Below, piece by piece: positions 27,790-36,782 of a DNA stretch of 64,000 bases (its first letter is position 1; each line of letters starts with the position of its first letter). The notes beneath the pieces were generated by a model. It was not told where the DNA came from and did no database searches. It worked only from the letters and a program-made list of their open reading frames with translations. The stretch is from Paracoccus endophyticus. Lineage in GTDB: Bacteria > Pseudomonadota > Alphaproteobacteria > Rhodobacterales > Rhodobacteraceae. The position numbers and the translations under genes are program-made. The stretch lies in contig NZ_QLUV01000002.1 in the NCBI RefSeq assembly GCF_003286075.1, forward strand, positions 124,001 through 188,000, read 5' to 3'.

Positions 27790-28703
27790 CCCTGGCCCCG
27801 CGCCAGCGAATACAGGTCGTCGGGCCGCGCCACCAGGTCGAAGGCCAGCTTGCCGCAGACAGCCAGCACCAGCAGCGCCAGCAGCACGCGCAACTGCTCG
27901 GCGCGCAGTTTGGCGCCCCATTGCGTGCCCACCTGCGCGCCGATCACGCCCCCCACGATCAGCAGCACCGCCAGCATGATGTCCACGGTGTTGGAGCTGA
28001 CCGCGTGCATCAGCGTGGTGAAGGCGCTGACCGCCGCGATCTGGAACAGCGAGGTGCCGATCACGACCTTGGTCGGCATCCCCAGCAGATAGATCATCGC
28101 GGGCACCATGATGAAGCCGCCGCCCACCCCCATGATCGCGGCCAGCACCCCCACCGCCAGCCCGACCAGCAGGGGCGGGATCACGCTGATGTACAGCCCC
28201 GAGGCGCGGAACTTCATCTTCCAGGGCAGGCGGTGGACCCAGCTGTGCGCGTGCAGCCGCCGCCGCGGCGGCGCGGCCGCACGCGAGGCGCGCAGCGCGC
28301 CCAGGCTTTCGCGCAGCATCGTCAGCCCGATGAAGCCCAGGAACACGACATAGCTGAGCTGGACCACCAGTTCGACCTGGCCCCATCGCCGCAGCAGGAC
28401 GAACACGCCCACCCCCAGCGCCGACCCGGCAATGCCGCCGATCAGCAGCACGACCCCCATGCGGACATCGACCGTCTTGCGTTTCAGATGCGCCAGAACC
28501 CCGGAAAAGGACGAGGCGACGACCTGGTTGGCGCCGGTCGCCACCGCGATCGCGGGGGGGATGCCGATGAAGAACAGCAGCGGCGTGATCAGGAACCCGC
28601 CGCCGACGCCGAACAGCCCGCTCATCAGCCCGACGACGCCGCCCAGGGCGACCAGCATGAAAGCGTCCACCGACACTTCGGCGATGGGAAGATAGATCTG
28701 CAT
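27786..28703 (-). CDS. TauE/SafE family sulfite/organosulfur exporter
   Basis: A 305-residue membrane permease with two homologous halves, each beginning with a Gly-rich helix pair (GLMSGLFGVGGGFLITPLL at about 24-42 and VGVLAAIMGVGGGFIMVPAM near 185). This is the signature of TauE/SafE proteins that export sulfite, sulfoacetate or related anions. The ATG at 28703 (MQIYLPIAEVSVDAF) is preferred; the frame extends 16 codons further with no family-like sequence. The following gene overlaps by four bases and is its common TIGR02186 partner. Confidence 0.88.
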   Translation of the reverse strand: MQIYLPIAEVSVDAFMLVALGGVVGLMSGLFGVGGGFLITPLLFFIGIPPAIAVATGANQVVASSFSGVLAHLKRKTVDVRMGVVLLIGGIAGSALGVGVFVLLRRWGQVELVVQLSYVVFLGFIGLTMLRESLGALRASRAAAPPRRRLHAHSWVHRLPWKMKFRASGLYISVIPPLLVGLAVGVLAAIMGVGGGFIMVPAMIYLLGMPTKVVIGTSLFQIAAVSAFTTLMHAVSSNTVDIMLAVLLIVGGVIGAQVGTQWGAKLRAEQLRVLLALLVLAVCGKLAFDLVARPDDLYSLARGQG

Positions 28704-29017
28704 GGCCGCCTGCGTTTTTCTCATCCTGACCGGGGCCGCAATGCAGGTCAAACGGCGATTCGCGTGCAGCTTGCCACAGTGCGTCCGGCCCGGCTAATCA
28801 GGGTGCGGACGGGCGGCGGGCCGGTGCGGATTCTGGTCGCTGGCAAGGGCGGCGTCCGCACGCGGTCCGGGGACCCGCGGGGGGCCGGGGGCGGCGCCCC
28901 TTGCGCCTGCGCCGTGTGCCCACAAGATGGCTGGCGCAAGAGAGGCCCGCCGGCGCGGGCCGGGGGGCGCACAGGCGCGGACGACACAGGCGGCGCGCGG
29001 GCGCGAAAAGGGGCAGC
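28704..29017. other. Divergent intergenic region, TauE/SafE and surE
   Basis: No gene is supported in these 314 bases. It must contain the promoters of the exporter (leftward) and of surE (rightward). The composition is GC-rich throughout and I see no strong -35/-10 pair, repeat or hairpin. Confidence 0.5.
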
Positions 29018-29812
29018 ATGCGGATACTGATCACCAACGACGACGGCATCAACGCGCCGGGACTGGCGGCGCTGGAGGATATCGCGGGCGAACTGGCCGG
29101 GCCCGGGGGCGAGGTCTGGACCGTCGCCCCCGCGTTCGAGCAGTCGGGCGTGGCGCATTGCATCAGCTATACCCACCCCACCATGATCGCCGAGATGGCG
29201 CCCCGCCGCTGGGCGGCCGAGGGCAGCCCAGCCGACTGCGTGCTGGCGGCCCTGGCCGACATCATGGTGGGATCGCCCCCCGATCTGGTGCTGTCGGGGG
29301 TGAACCGCGGCAACAACGCCGGCGAGAACGTGATGTATTCCGGCACCATCGGCGGCGCGATGGAGGCGGCGCTGCAGGGCCTGCCGGCGATCGCGCTGTC
29401 GCAGTACCTGGGGCCCGAGACGGCGCGGCTGGACGACCCGTTCCAATGCGCGCGCAGCCATGGCGCGCGGGTGGTCCGCGCCCTGCTGGACCGCGCCGAC
29501 TGGACGGCCGAGGACGATTTCCGCCTGTTCTACAACGTCAACTTTCCCCCCTGCGGGGCCGCCGGCGTGCGCGGCACGCGCGTCGCGCCCCAGGGCCGCC
29601 GGCGCGGCGTGCGGTTCGGGGTGCAGCCCCATGTCGCCCCGAACGGCCGGCGGTTCCTGTGGATCACCGGCGGCCCGCAGCATGCCCCGGCGACGCCCGG
29701 CAGCGATGTCGAGGCGCTGGGCGCGCATTACATCTCGGTCACGCCGATGCGGCCCGACATCACCTGCCGGGTCGAGACCGGCCGTCTGGCCGCCGTTCTG
29801 GACGAGGGATGA
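29018..29812 (+). CDS. surE: 5'/3'-nucleotidase SurE
   Basis: A 264-residue metal-dependent phosphatase acting on nucleoside monophosphates. The N-terminal [10 protein letters not shown] contributes the metal-binding Asp pair D8/D9; the further ligands lie in [11 protein letters not shown] (Ser) and [14 protein letters not shown] (Asn). Length is that of the family. AAGGGG precedes the ATG by a few bases. The stop overlaps pcm (ATGA, 29809-29812). The surE-pcm-nlpD order matches the well-known proteobacterial stationary-phase cluster. Confidence 0.95.
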   Translation: MRILITNDDGINAPGLAALEDIAGELAGPGGEVWTVAPAFEQSGVAHCISYTHPTMIAEMAPRRWAAEGSPADCVLAALADIMVGSPPDLVLSGVNRGNNAGENVMYSGTIGGAMEAALQGLPAIALSQYLGPETARLDDPFQCARSHGARVVRALLDRADWTAEDDFRLFYNVNFPPCGAAGVRGTRVAPQGRRRGVRFGVQPHVAPNGRRFLWITGGPQHAPATPGSDVEALGAHYISVTPMRPDITCRVETGRLAAVLDEG

Positions 29813-30498
29813 TGGCCGCCGAGGACAGCCCCGACCCCGCGGCAGGCGACGGCCCGCGCCCCGCACCGGCCGAACGGCAGATGCGCCTGCTGCTGGCGCT
29901 GCGCTCGCGCGGGGTGACGGACCCCCGGGTCCTGGCCGCGATGGAGCGGATCGACCGCGGCGCCTTTGTGCGCGGCCATTTCGAGGACCGGGCCTATGAC
30001 GACACGCCGCTGCCCATCGCCTGCGGCCAGACCATCAGCCAGCCCAGCGTCGTGGGGCTGATGACCCAGGCGCTGAACCCCGGCCCCCGCGACACCGTGC
30101 TGGAGATCGGGACCGGCAGCGGATACCAGGCGGCGGTCCTGTCGGTGCTGTGCCGGCGGGTGCTGACGGTGGACCGCCACCGCCGCCTGGTCGCCGAGGC
30201 CGAGGCGATCTTTCGCGAGCTGGGCCTGACCAACATCACCGCGCGGGTGGCCGACGGCTCGCGCGGGCTGCCCGAGCAGGCGCCCTTTGATCGCATCATG
30301 GTGACCGCCGCGGCCGAGGACCCGCCGGGGCCGCTGTTGTCGCAACTGAAGATCGGGGGTATCATGGTGGTGCCGGTCGGGCAGTCGGACGCGGTGCAGA
30401 CCCTGATCCGCGTGACGCGGACGGGGACGGGCTATGCCTACGACGAGCTGCGGCAGGTGCGGTTCGTGCCGCTGATCGAGGGGTTGGGACAGACATGA
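29809..30498 (+). CDS. pcm: Protein-L-isoaspartate O-methyltransferase
   Basis: A 229-residue SAM-dependent repair enzyme that methylates isoaspartyl residues in aged proteins. The SAM motif is [15 protein letters not shown] (about residues 96-110), preceded by the substrate-binding [18 protein letters not shown], both diagnostic. The first 20 residues are a Pro/Ala-rich extension. ATG at 29809 overlaps the surE stop; a second ATG one codon later would serve as well. A second, more divergent Pcm-like gene lies at 34643-35296. Confidence 0.95.
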   Translation: MMAAEDSPDPAAGDGPRPAPAERQMRLLLALRSRGVTDPRVLAAMERIDRGAFVRGHFEDRAYDDTPLPIACGQTISQPSVVGLMTQALNPGPRDTVLEIGTGSGYQAAVLSVLCRRVLTVDRHRRLVAEAEAIFRELGLTNITARVADGSRGLPEQAPFDRIMVTAAAEDPPGPLLSQLKIGGIMVVPVGQSDAVQTLIRVTRTGTGYAYDELRQVRFVPLIEGLGQT

Positions 30499-30528
30499 CC
30501 CCCGAAGACGAACGATGAGGACGGGCAG

Positions 30529-31677
30529 ATGGTCACACGATTTTCGCCGCGCGCAGGGTCCTGCGCGCTGATCCTGGCGCTGTCGGGCTGCGTGCAGCCC
30601 ATCGCCGGCGCGCCGGGATCGGCCCCCGCGCCGCCGGGCGGCGTGGTGCAGGGGCCTGCGGCCTCGACGCCGCTGGCCATGTCGCGCATGCGGATGCCGC
30701 AGGTCGCGATGCCGCAAGTGGCCATGCCCCAGGTCGCCATGCCGCAGGTCGGGTCGCCCCAGGCGGCCGCGGTTCCCGCGGGAACCCCGCAGACGGGCGC
30801 GGCGCAGGGGCCCGGCTCTCGGATGACGATGCCGCGGTTCACCCTGCCGTGGGGACGACCCGCGCCCGCGGCAGGCACGGCGGCGCAGGTCAACGACCCG
30901 TTTGCCGGGCAGGGTGTGCGACAGCCGACAATTCCCCCCGCCGGAACGCGCGTCGCCGCCGCGCCCGCCTCGCAGGCCCCCGCGCAGGGCGCCGCCCAGG
31001 CGCCGGTGCAGGTCGCCGCGCGGTCCCACACGGTCGCCGCGGGCGAGACGGCGTGGTCGATCTCTCGCAAGTACGGGCTGTCGGTCGATGCGCTGGCCAA
31101 GGCCAACGCGCTGCCCGCCAGCATGGCCGTGCGGCTGGGGCAGCGCCTGACGATCCCCCCCGCCGCGGGAGCCACGACCGTGGCCGTCGTGACGGCACCG
31201 GGCAGCGGCTCGCCCACGCCGCAGCCGCCGTCCGCAGCCAAGCCGCTGCCGGCCGAGCGCACGGCCCCGGCCTCGGCCCCGCCCCCCAAGGCGGCCGCCC
31301 CCGACCTGGGGAAAAGCCGCACCGCCGCGTCGGGCAGCGGCCGGTTCGGCATGCCGGTGAACGGCGCGATCGTGCGCCCCTACAAGAAGGGCACGAACGA
31401 GGGGATCGACATTTCCGCCGCACCCGGCACGCCGGTCAAGGCGGCGTCGTCCGGCACCGTGGCCGCCGTGACCCGCGACACCGACGGCGTGCCCATCGTC
31501 GTCGTGCGCCACGACGGCGGGCTGATGACGGTCTATGCGGGCATCGAGGGCCTGACGGTCGCCAAGGGCGACAGCGTCAAGGCCGGACAGTCCATCGGCA
31601 CCGCCCGCAGCGAAGGCGTCGTGCATTTCGAGGTTCGCAAGGGCTTCGACAGCGTGGACCCCGAGGGGTATCTGTAA
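30529..31677 (+). CDS. NlpD-like lipoprotein with LysM and LytM (M23) domains
   Basis: A 382-residue envelope protein. A lipobox (LALSGC, C21) ends the signal peptide. Residues 56-75 are four tandem pentapeptides MPQVA/G. A LysM peptidoglycan-binding domain starts near 166 (SHTVAAGETAWSIS). A LytM/M23 domain runs from about 273 to the end. The first zinc-ligand position, normally His in HxGID, is Glu (EGIDIS, E291), although VHFEVRKG with H366 remains. This resembles E. coli NlpD, whose LytM domain is inactive and activates amidases at division. The place after surE-pcm supports NlpD. No rpoS follows. Confidence 0.88.
   Translation: MVTRFSPRAGSCALILALSGCVQPIAGAPGSAPAPPGGVVQGPAASTPLAMSRMRMPQVAMPQVAMPQVAMPQVGSPQAAAVPAGTPQTGAAQGPGSRMTMPRFTLPWGRPAPAAGTAAQVNDPFAGQGVRQPTIPPAGTRVAAAPASQAPAQGAAQAPVQVAARSHTVAAGETAWSISRKYGLSVDALAKANALPASMAVRLGQRLTIPPAAGATTVAVVTAPGSGSPTPQPPSAAKPLPAERTAPASAPPPKAAAPDLGKSRTAASGSGRFGMPVNGAIVRPYKKGTNEGIDISAAPGTPVKAASSGTVAAVTRDTDGVPIVVVRHDGGLMTVYAGIEGLTVAKGDSVKAGQSIGTARSEGVVHFEVRKGFDSVDPEGYL
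30694..30753 (+). repeat. 15-bp in-frame minisatellite in the nlpD-like gene
   Basis: Four tandem 15-bp units encode MPQVA three times and MPQVG once, just after the lipobox region. A degenerate fifth unit (SPQAA) follows. In-frame units can be gained or lost without breaking the protein. Confidence 0.9.
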
Positions 31678-31763
31678 GGCACGGTCATCGGGGCGCCCCA
31701 GGGTTGGGCGCTGGTATTTCGACAGCGTGGACTCCGAGGAGTATCTGCAAGGCACGGCCATCG
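31645..31763 (+). repeat. 46-bp direct repeat: duplicated 3' end of the nlpD-like gene
   Basis: The last codons and stop of the nlpD-like gene (31645-31690) recur at 31718-31763 with 42 of 46 bases identical. In the second copy the TAA stop is CAA. The 27 bases between them are not repeated. This indicates a local duplication, with the second copy now noncoding. Confidence 0.9.
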
Positions 31764-32111
31764 CCTGCCGTGGCGTGCCTTCCCGCACGGCCGCGACGGT
31801 CGGTTCGCTTCCGTTCAGGGTTCGCAAGCGTTCTACAGCAGGCCCCCAGTTCTCTGTACGCGACCGAAACCCGCCTGCTGCGGCCTGCCCTTCTGAGAAG
31901 GACCGCCGCGCCTTGGCCCCTCTCCGCAGGGCGCTCCTGGCGGCCCGGGGCAATCCCGCGCGCCGAGGTCCGGGTGCCGCAGGGCGTGGGCAACGACCCG
32001 GGGCAGGCTTGCCCGCAGCCGCCCCGCAAGGGGATGGACCGGCCTGATCCAGTCGCGCAGGGCCGGCAAGGACCCACGCGCGCCACGATTGCAGGCGTTC
32101 CCCCGCAGCGG
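31764..32111. other. Intergenic stretch between convergent genes
   Basis: About 350 bases between the duplicated nlpD tail and the end of the PopZ-like gene. Short frames exist on both strands but none shows a plausible start, codon pattern or recognisable protein, so I call no gene. No clear terminator hairpin was seen. Confidence 0.5.
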
Positions 32112-33197
32112 TCAGCCCTGGCCGGGCCTGACAATCTCGGTGCTGTCAAAGACCTCGGCCACGGCGCGCGCCACCTCGGCGCGGATCAGGCGGTGCAGCG
32201 GCCCGTGGACCAGCCGGTCGATCTCGCCCTCGATTTCCTGGCGGATCGCCGCGCGGACCAGGCCGCGCAGGCTGGCGGGTGCCGGCGGCGCGTCGGCCAG
32301 CAGCGTGGACGCCGGCGCAGGGGGTTCGGGCAGGGCCGCGGGCTCGACAGCGATTGTGGGCGCACGCGGCTCGGCACTGTGAAAGGTGTCGGCTTCGCCG
32401 TGCGGCAGCGCCGCAGCCCAGCCGCCTGACGGCTCGGCCGTCCACAGGGCAGGCGCACCGGCGACAACAAGCGATGGGGCCTGGGACGGGACAGGCGCTG
32501 CAAGGGCCGCGTGCTCGGGGGCAACGGGATGCGTGAATGCGCGATGAGGGTGCGGCGTGCCAGGCAGCGCCGCGGCGGGATTGTGTAGGGCCTCCTCTGC
32601 GGGCAGGTCGGCGTGCACGTCCCCGACAGCCGCCGCACCCGCGACGGTCCCGTCATCGAGGCCTATGTCCCGCGAGGGGGACGGCTCGCCCGCGCAGGTC
32701 GCGCCGATCCAGCCGCCTGGCGCGGCCGGTGCCTCGTTCGCCTCCAGGACGGACCGCAGCCGCAGCCGCCCCTCGGGGCGCCGGAACGTGCCTGCGGGCG
32801 GGATCAGGGCATCGGGGTGCAGGCGCAGCGGGGCGCTGTCATTCACCGCCCCGCGGTCCGGGGTGGGATGGGATGCGCCGAACAGCGACGCCGCGTCGCC
32901 ATGGGGTGCAGGCGGTTGCGCGCTGGTGGGGTCGGCCTGCAACGGAACGGCGCGGGACGCTGGGCCCGGCTGTGCCGCGGCCGGCAACCCGGTGCCGCCC
33001 GGGTCGCGGAGCATCGTCGGCGCGGTCCAAGGCGCCGCCGCCTCCGGGGATGGCCCCGCCAGGGCCATGTCCCCGTCCTCGCGCGCGATCAGTCGGCGGA
33101 TCGAGGCGAGAACGTCGCCCAGGTCGTCGGGGGACATTCCCGGCCGCGCCGGGGTGGCCAGCGTCCCGGGCAGGTGGCGGGCGGGCATCTCGGTCAT
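32112..33197 (-). CDS. PopZ-like low-complexity protein (tentative)
   Basis: A 361-residue, Ala/Pro-rich protein. Near the N-terminus a short amphipathic helix DDLGDVLASIRRLIARED (about residues 24-41) resembles the conserved first helix of polar organising protein PopZ (ILASIRRIISED). A middle of about 250 residues is disordered-looking. The C-terminal 45 residues are strongly helical and charged (VRAAIRQEIEGEIDRLVHG, then [14 protein letters not shown]). This helix-disorder-helix layout fits PopZ/DUF2497, but the match is short and I hold it as a suggestion. The ATG at 33197 is chosen; a GTG at 33224 is possible. It follows tolC on the same strand. Confidence 0.7.
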   Translation of the reverse strand: MTEMPARHLPGTLATPARPGMSPDDLGDVLASIRRLIAREDGDMALAGPSPEAAAPWTAPTMLRDPGGTGLPAAAQPGPASRAVPLQADPTSAQPPAPHGDAASLFGASHPTPDRGAVNDSAPLRLHPDALIPPAGTFRRPEGRLRLRSVLEANEAPAAPGGWIGATCAGEPSPSRDIGLDDGTVAGAAAVGDVHADLPAEEALHNPAAALPGTPHPHRAFTHPVAPEHAALAAPVPSQAPSLVVAGAPALWTAEPSGGWAAALPHGEADTFHSAEPRAPTIAVEPAALPEPPAPASTLLADAPPAPASLRGLVRAAIRQEIEGEIDRLVHGPLHRLIRAEVARAVAEVFDSTEIVRPGQG

Positions 33198-33245
33198 CGC
33201 GCGCGCCCCTGACAAGCGGCGCACCCGCCGGTTTCCTGGCCGGGT

Positions 33246-34646
33246 TCAGTCCTTGCCGATCGCGCGAAGGACGCGGTCCAGGTTCTTGCCCTGGCGGCTG
33301 GTATAGGGCGCGTCGCGCACTGCGGTGTAGTAGGCCGATGGGTCATAGGTGGGGATCCCCAGCTTCAGGTCTTGTGCCGTCAAGACCCCCATAGCAGCCA
33401 ACAGTTGATAATGTGCTAATTGCAGGTTGGCCTGCGCGGTGATCGCGTCGGCCCGCGCCTGCAGCAGGTCCTGTTCTGCGTCCAGCACGTCCAGCGTGGT
33501 GCGCGCGCCCAGCGTCGCCTCCTCGCGCACGCCCTCATAGGCCTGCTGGGCGGCCGAGATCTGCTCGTCGATGGCCGCGATCTGCGCGCGTGCCACGTCG
33601 ATGTTGGCCCAGGCGATCCCCACCGACTGGCTGACCTGGCGGGCCGAGTTCAGCAGCGTCGCCCGTGCGGCATCGCGGTTGGCCATCGCCCGGCGGTGCA
33701 CGGCGGGCAGGCGGCCGCCGGAATACAGCGTCTGCTGCATCTGGATCGAGGCCGACAGCGTCCCCGAGTTGTTCGCCTCGGTCCCGCCGGGCAGGCCGAA
33801 GGCGTTGCGGGTCGTCTGCGGCTGGCGGGTCGCCGACAGGCCGACGCTGCCGGTCACGGTCGGGCTGCGTTCGGCCGCGGCGGCGGCCACCTGCAGTTCG
33901 GCGGCGGCGGCGGTGCGCTGGGCCTGGCGGACGACAGGGTGCGTCTGGCGGGCCGCCGCCTGCGCGGCCTCGACCGAGGCGGGGCGCGCGGGCAGGGGCG
34001 GCGGCGGCGCAAGGTCGCGCGGCGCGCGGCCGACCGCCGTGCGATAGTTCTCGCGCGCGATCTCGAGCGCGCCCTGCGCCGAGGCCAGCCCGGCGCGGGT
34101 CGCGGCCAGCTGCGCCTCGGCCAGGGCCACGTCGGTCGAGGTGATCTCGCCCACGTCAAAGCGGTCCTGCGCGGCCTGGCGTTCCTCGCCCAGCAGGTTG
34201 ACCGAGTTTTCCTGCAGCGCCACCTGCTGCTCGGCCGAGCGCACGTCCAGATAGGCCTGGATGGCGGTCAGCAGCACGTCCTGTTCGACGGCGATCAGCG
34301 ATTCGCGGGTGGCCAGCACGTTTTCCTTGGCGATGTCGATCGCCAGCTGGTTGCGGCCCCAGTCGAACAGCGTCATCTGCGCCACCAGCCGCAGCGACGT
34401 CTGCACCGCCTCGGTCCCGTCGGTGCGCTGGAACTCATGCGAGGCCGCCCATTCCACGATCGGGCGCAGCGCCGCCATGGAGACGGCCACGTCCTCGTCC
34501 GCGGCGCGCAGCAGGGCGCGGTTCTGGTCGAGCAGGGCGGAATGGCGATAGGCGGCGACCATCGTGTCGGCCAGCGTCTCGGCATGGGCGGGCAGGGCGG
34601 CCAGCATGACGGCGCAGGCCAGAAGCCCCCGGCGCAGCGCGCTCAC
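33246..34646 (-). CDS. tolC: TolC family outer membrane protein
   Basis: A 466-residue outer membrane channel for type I secretion and RND/ABC efflux. A signal peptide ([17 protein letters not shown]) precedes the mature start [14 protein letters not shown]. Two internally similar halves with long alternating coiled-coil helices and a beta segment each follow the TolC plan. Proteins of this kind are usually about 450-490 residues. The start is a GTG (34646-34644) overlapping the TGA of the upstream methyltransferase gene (GTGA), implying coupled translation. No membrane-fusion or inner-membrane pump gene is adjacent. Confidence 0.9.
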   Translation of the reverse strand: MSALRRGLLACAVMLAALPAHAETLADTMVAAYRHSALLDQNRALLRAADEDVAVSMAALRPIVEWAASHEFQRTDGTEAVQTSLRLVAQMTLFDWGRNQLAIDIAKENVLATRESLIAVEQDVLLTAIQAYLDVRSAEQQVALQENSVNLLGEERQAAQDRFDVGEITSTDVALAEAQLAATRAGLASAQGALEIARENYRTAVGRAPRDLAPPPPLPARPASVEAAQAAARQTHPVVRQAQRTAAAAELQVAAAAAERSPTVTGSVGLSATRQPQTTRNAFGLPGGTEANNSGTLSASIQMQQTLYSGGRLPAVHRRAMANRDAARATLLNSARQVSQSVGIAWANIDVARAQIAAIDEQISAAQQAYEGVREEATLGARTTLDVLDAEQDLLQARADAITAQANLQLAHYQLLAAMGVLTAQDLKLGIPTYDPSAYYTAVRDAPYTSRQGKNLDRVLRAIGKD

Positions 34647-35296
34647 AACGTGAACCCGCGCGGATGGGCAAAGCCCGGCAGAACGGGCGCATGGGCGTGA
34701 AAGGCAAAGCGCCACATCAGCCGCCCGTCCAGGCGGGTGCCCAGCCGCACGACGCCCAGCGCGCCCTCGACCCACAGGGCGATGATGCGGCCGCCGTCGG
34801 CCAGCTGGTCGGCGATGGTGTCGGGCAGCTGCTCGATCCCCGCGCCGATCAGGATGGCGTCATAGGGCGCCTGCTCGGGCGCGCCGGCGACCAGCTTGCC
34901 GTGGACCACGGCCACGTTGTCGCTGCCGCAGGCGGCCAGGCGCGCCTGCGCCGCGGCGGCCATCTCGGCGTCCTGCTCGACGGCGACCACCGCCTGCGCC
35001 AACCGCCCCAGCACCGCGGCCGAATAGCCCAGGCCGCAGCCCACATCCAGGACCAGGTCGGTCGGCTGCACGTCCAGCGCGTCGATCATCTTGGCCAGGG
35101 TCCGCGGCTCCAACAGGACCCGGCCATGGCCGAGGTCCACGTTCTCGCCCGAATAGGCGATGTCGCGGCGGGCATCGGGGACGAACTCCTCTCGCGGGAC
35201 CTCGAGCATGGCGGCGATCACGGGATACTTGGTGACGTCGTTGGGGCGGACCTGGGTGTCCACCATCATCGTGCGGCGCTGCTGGAAATCGATCAT
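34643..35296 (-). CDS. Pcm-like SAM-dependent methyltransferase
   Basis: A 217-residue protein of the protein-L-isoaspartate methyltransferase family (COG2518), more divergent than the pcm gene at 29809. The SAM motif is [16 protein letters not shown] (about residues 81-96). The family's early region reads [18 protein letters not shown]. The catalytic-loop pattern of true Pcm (GQTISQP) is replaced by LEPRTLAKM, so activity on isoaspartate is doubtful. Proteins of this type sit before tolC in many Rhodobacterales, as here with a GTGA overlap. Start set at the ATG of MIDFQQRR. Confidence 0.85.
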   Translation of the reverse strand: MIDFQQRRTMMVDTQVRPNDVTKYPVIAAMLEVPREEFVPDARRDIAYSGENVDLGHGRVLLEPRTLAKMIDALDVQPTDLVLDVGCGLGYSAAVLGRLAQAVVAVEQDAEMAAAAQARLAACGSDNVAVVHGKLVAGAPEQAPYDAILIGAGIEQLPDTIADQLADGGRIIALWVEGALGVVRLGTRLDGRLMWRFAFHAHAPVLPGFAHPRGFTL

Positions 35297-35520
35297 CGAG
35301 GGTGAACCTGGTTGAGGCATCTGGGCCGTTCTTCGCACGGTTTTTCGCCGCGGGCAACGTTGCGCTGGACCGCCGCAGGGCGCGGCGGGGCGGCGGTTCG
35401 CGCAACCGTGATAGGCCCGCACGGCTGCCGGGACGGTTCCCTTTGCCGAAACGGCGGGGCAGGATGGGCCGGGCCGCGCCGCGCCATCGTCCCTGCCATT
35501 CCCTCAGCCCCAAGGTCCGC

Positions 35521-36063
35521 ATGACCCAACGCCACACCGCCCGCATCGCCATCGTCACCGTGTCCGACCGCGCAAGCCGCGGCGAGTACGAGGACAAGGG
35601 CGGCCCCGCCGCCGAGGCGTGGCTGCGCGCCACCCTGACCTCTCCGGCCGAGATCGCCCGCCGGATCGTGCCCGACGGGCGCGAGGGGGTGGCCGCGACC
35701 CTGCGGCAACTGGCCGACGGCGACGGCGCCGACCTGATCCTGATCACCGGCGGCACCGGCCCCGCGCCCCGCGACGAAACCCCCGAGGCGCTGGCCGACG
35801 TGATCGAAAAGGAGCTGCCCGGCTTTGGCGAGGCGATGCGCCGCGCCTCGCTGGACGAGGGCGTGCCGACCGCGATCCTGTCGCGCCAGACCGCCGGCAT
35901 CCGCGACGCCTGCCTGATGATCACCCTGCCGGGCAAGCCCGCGGCCATCGCCACCTGCCTGGACGCGGTGTTTGCCGCCGTACCCTATTGCCTGGACCTG
36001 ATCGGCGCCGCGCGGATCGAGACGGACCCCGCGCGGATCGTGGCGTTCCGGCCCAAGGGCTGA
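35521..36063 (+). CDS. Molybdopterin adenylyltransferase (MogA/MoaB family)
   Basis: A 180-residue molybdenum cofactor enzyme that adenylates molybdopterin before metal insertion. Signature segments are VTVSDRASRGEYEDKGGP (about residues 12-29), the ITGGTGPAPRDETPEAL loop near 76-92, and the C-terminal LPGKPAAIATCLDAV. MoaB and MogA cannot be separated with confidence by eye. The enzyme acts in the cytoplasm. It is divergent from the methyltransferase-tolC unit; no other moa or moe gene lies nearby. Confidence 0.87.
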   Translation: MTQRHTARIAIVTVSDRASRGEYEDKGGPAAEAWLRATLTSPAEIARRIVPDGREGVAATLRQLADGDGADLILITGGTGPAPRDETPEALADVIEKELPGFGEAMRRASLDEGVPTAILSRQTAGIRDACLMITLPGKPAAIATCLDAVFAAVPYCLDLIGAARIETDPARIVAFRPKG

Positions 36064-36185
36064 GCGGGCAGGCCGCATCCGCCGCCGTCGCGCCGCCCCC
36101 CACCCCCCGGACCGGCACAAGGCTGCCCTGCGATCAGGGCGGCACGACTGCGCGCGGGCGGCAAGCGCCGCGCTGCCGGGGACGC

Positions 36186-36647
36186 CTAGACCGGCACCGC
36201 GGTCGTCTGCATCACCGTCCTCAGCGAGAACGACGAATGCATCTGCGCCACGCCCGGCAGCCGCGACAGGTGCTGGCGGTGGATGCGGGCAAAGTCGTCG
36301 GTGTCCTCGGCCAGGACCTTGACCAGGTAATCGGCCGTCCCCGCCATCAGGTGGCATTCCAGCACGTCGGGGATCGCGCGGACGGCTTTTTCGAACGCGT
36401 CCAGCAGCTCGTCGGCCTGTCCCGACAGCGTGATCTCGACAAAGACGGTGGTCGTGCGGCCCAGGCTGCGGGGGTTCAGCAGGGCGACATAGCCGGCGAT
36501 GAAGCCCGCCTCCTCCAGCCGCTGCACGCGGCGGTGGCAGGCGCTGGCCGACAGGTTCACCCGTGCGGCAAGGTCCGCGTTGCTGATCCGCCCGTCCTTT
36601 TGCAGCACCGACAGGATGCGGCGGTCGGTTGCGTCCAGATGCTCCAT
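36186..36647 (-). CDS. Lrp/AsnC family regulator (AldR-like)
   Basis: A 153-residue transcription factor with an N-terminal helix-turn-helix (ISNADLAARVNLSASACHRRVQRLE, about residues 21-45) and a C-terminal RAM ligand-binding domain containing VLECHLMAGTADYLVKV. It is divergent from the alanine dehydrogenase gene, separated by 135 bases, the arrangement in which Lrp-type AldR activates ald in response to alanine. That role is inferred from position. Confidence 0.92.
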   Translation of the reverse strand: MEHLDATDRRILSVLQKDGRISNADLAARVNLSASACHRRVQRLEEAGFIAGYVALLNPRSLGRTTTVFVEITLSGQADELLDAFEKAVRAIPDVLECHLMAGTADYLVKVLAEDTDDFARIHRQHLSRLPGVAQMHSSFSLRTVMQTTAVPV

Positions 36648-36782
36648 CCTCGCAGATCCTTCGACGGGCGCGGCCAGCGCCGCGAGACCCTGCGATGCTA
36701 GACCCACAAGCCGGGCAAGATAAGCAGAAACTTGCGTCCGCCCCGTGACAGCATCCACCATCCCCAACGACAGGAGCGTGCC

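Noticed and set aside
31678..32111. rpoS expected after surE-pcm-nlpD
   Set aside because: The region is noncoding and the next gene is a PopZ-like protein; alphaproteobacteria generally lack rpoS.
31685..32149. Frames on both strands in the gap after the nlpD-like gene
   Set aside because: Low-quality composition, poor starts, and one merely reads the duplicated gene tail.
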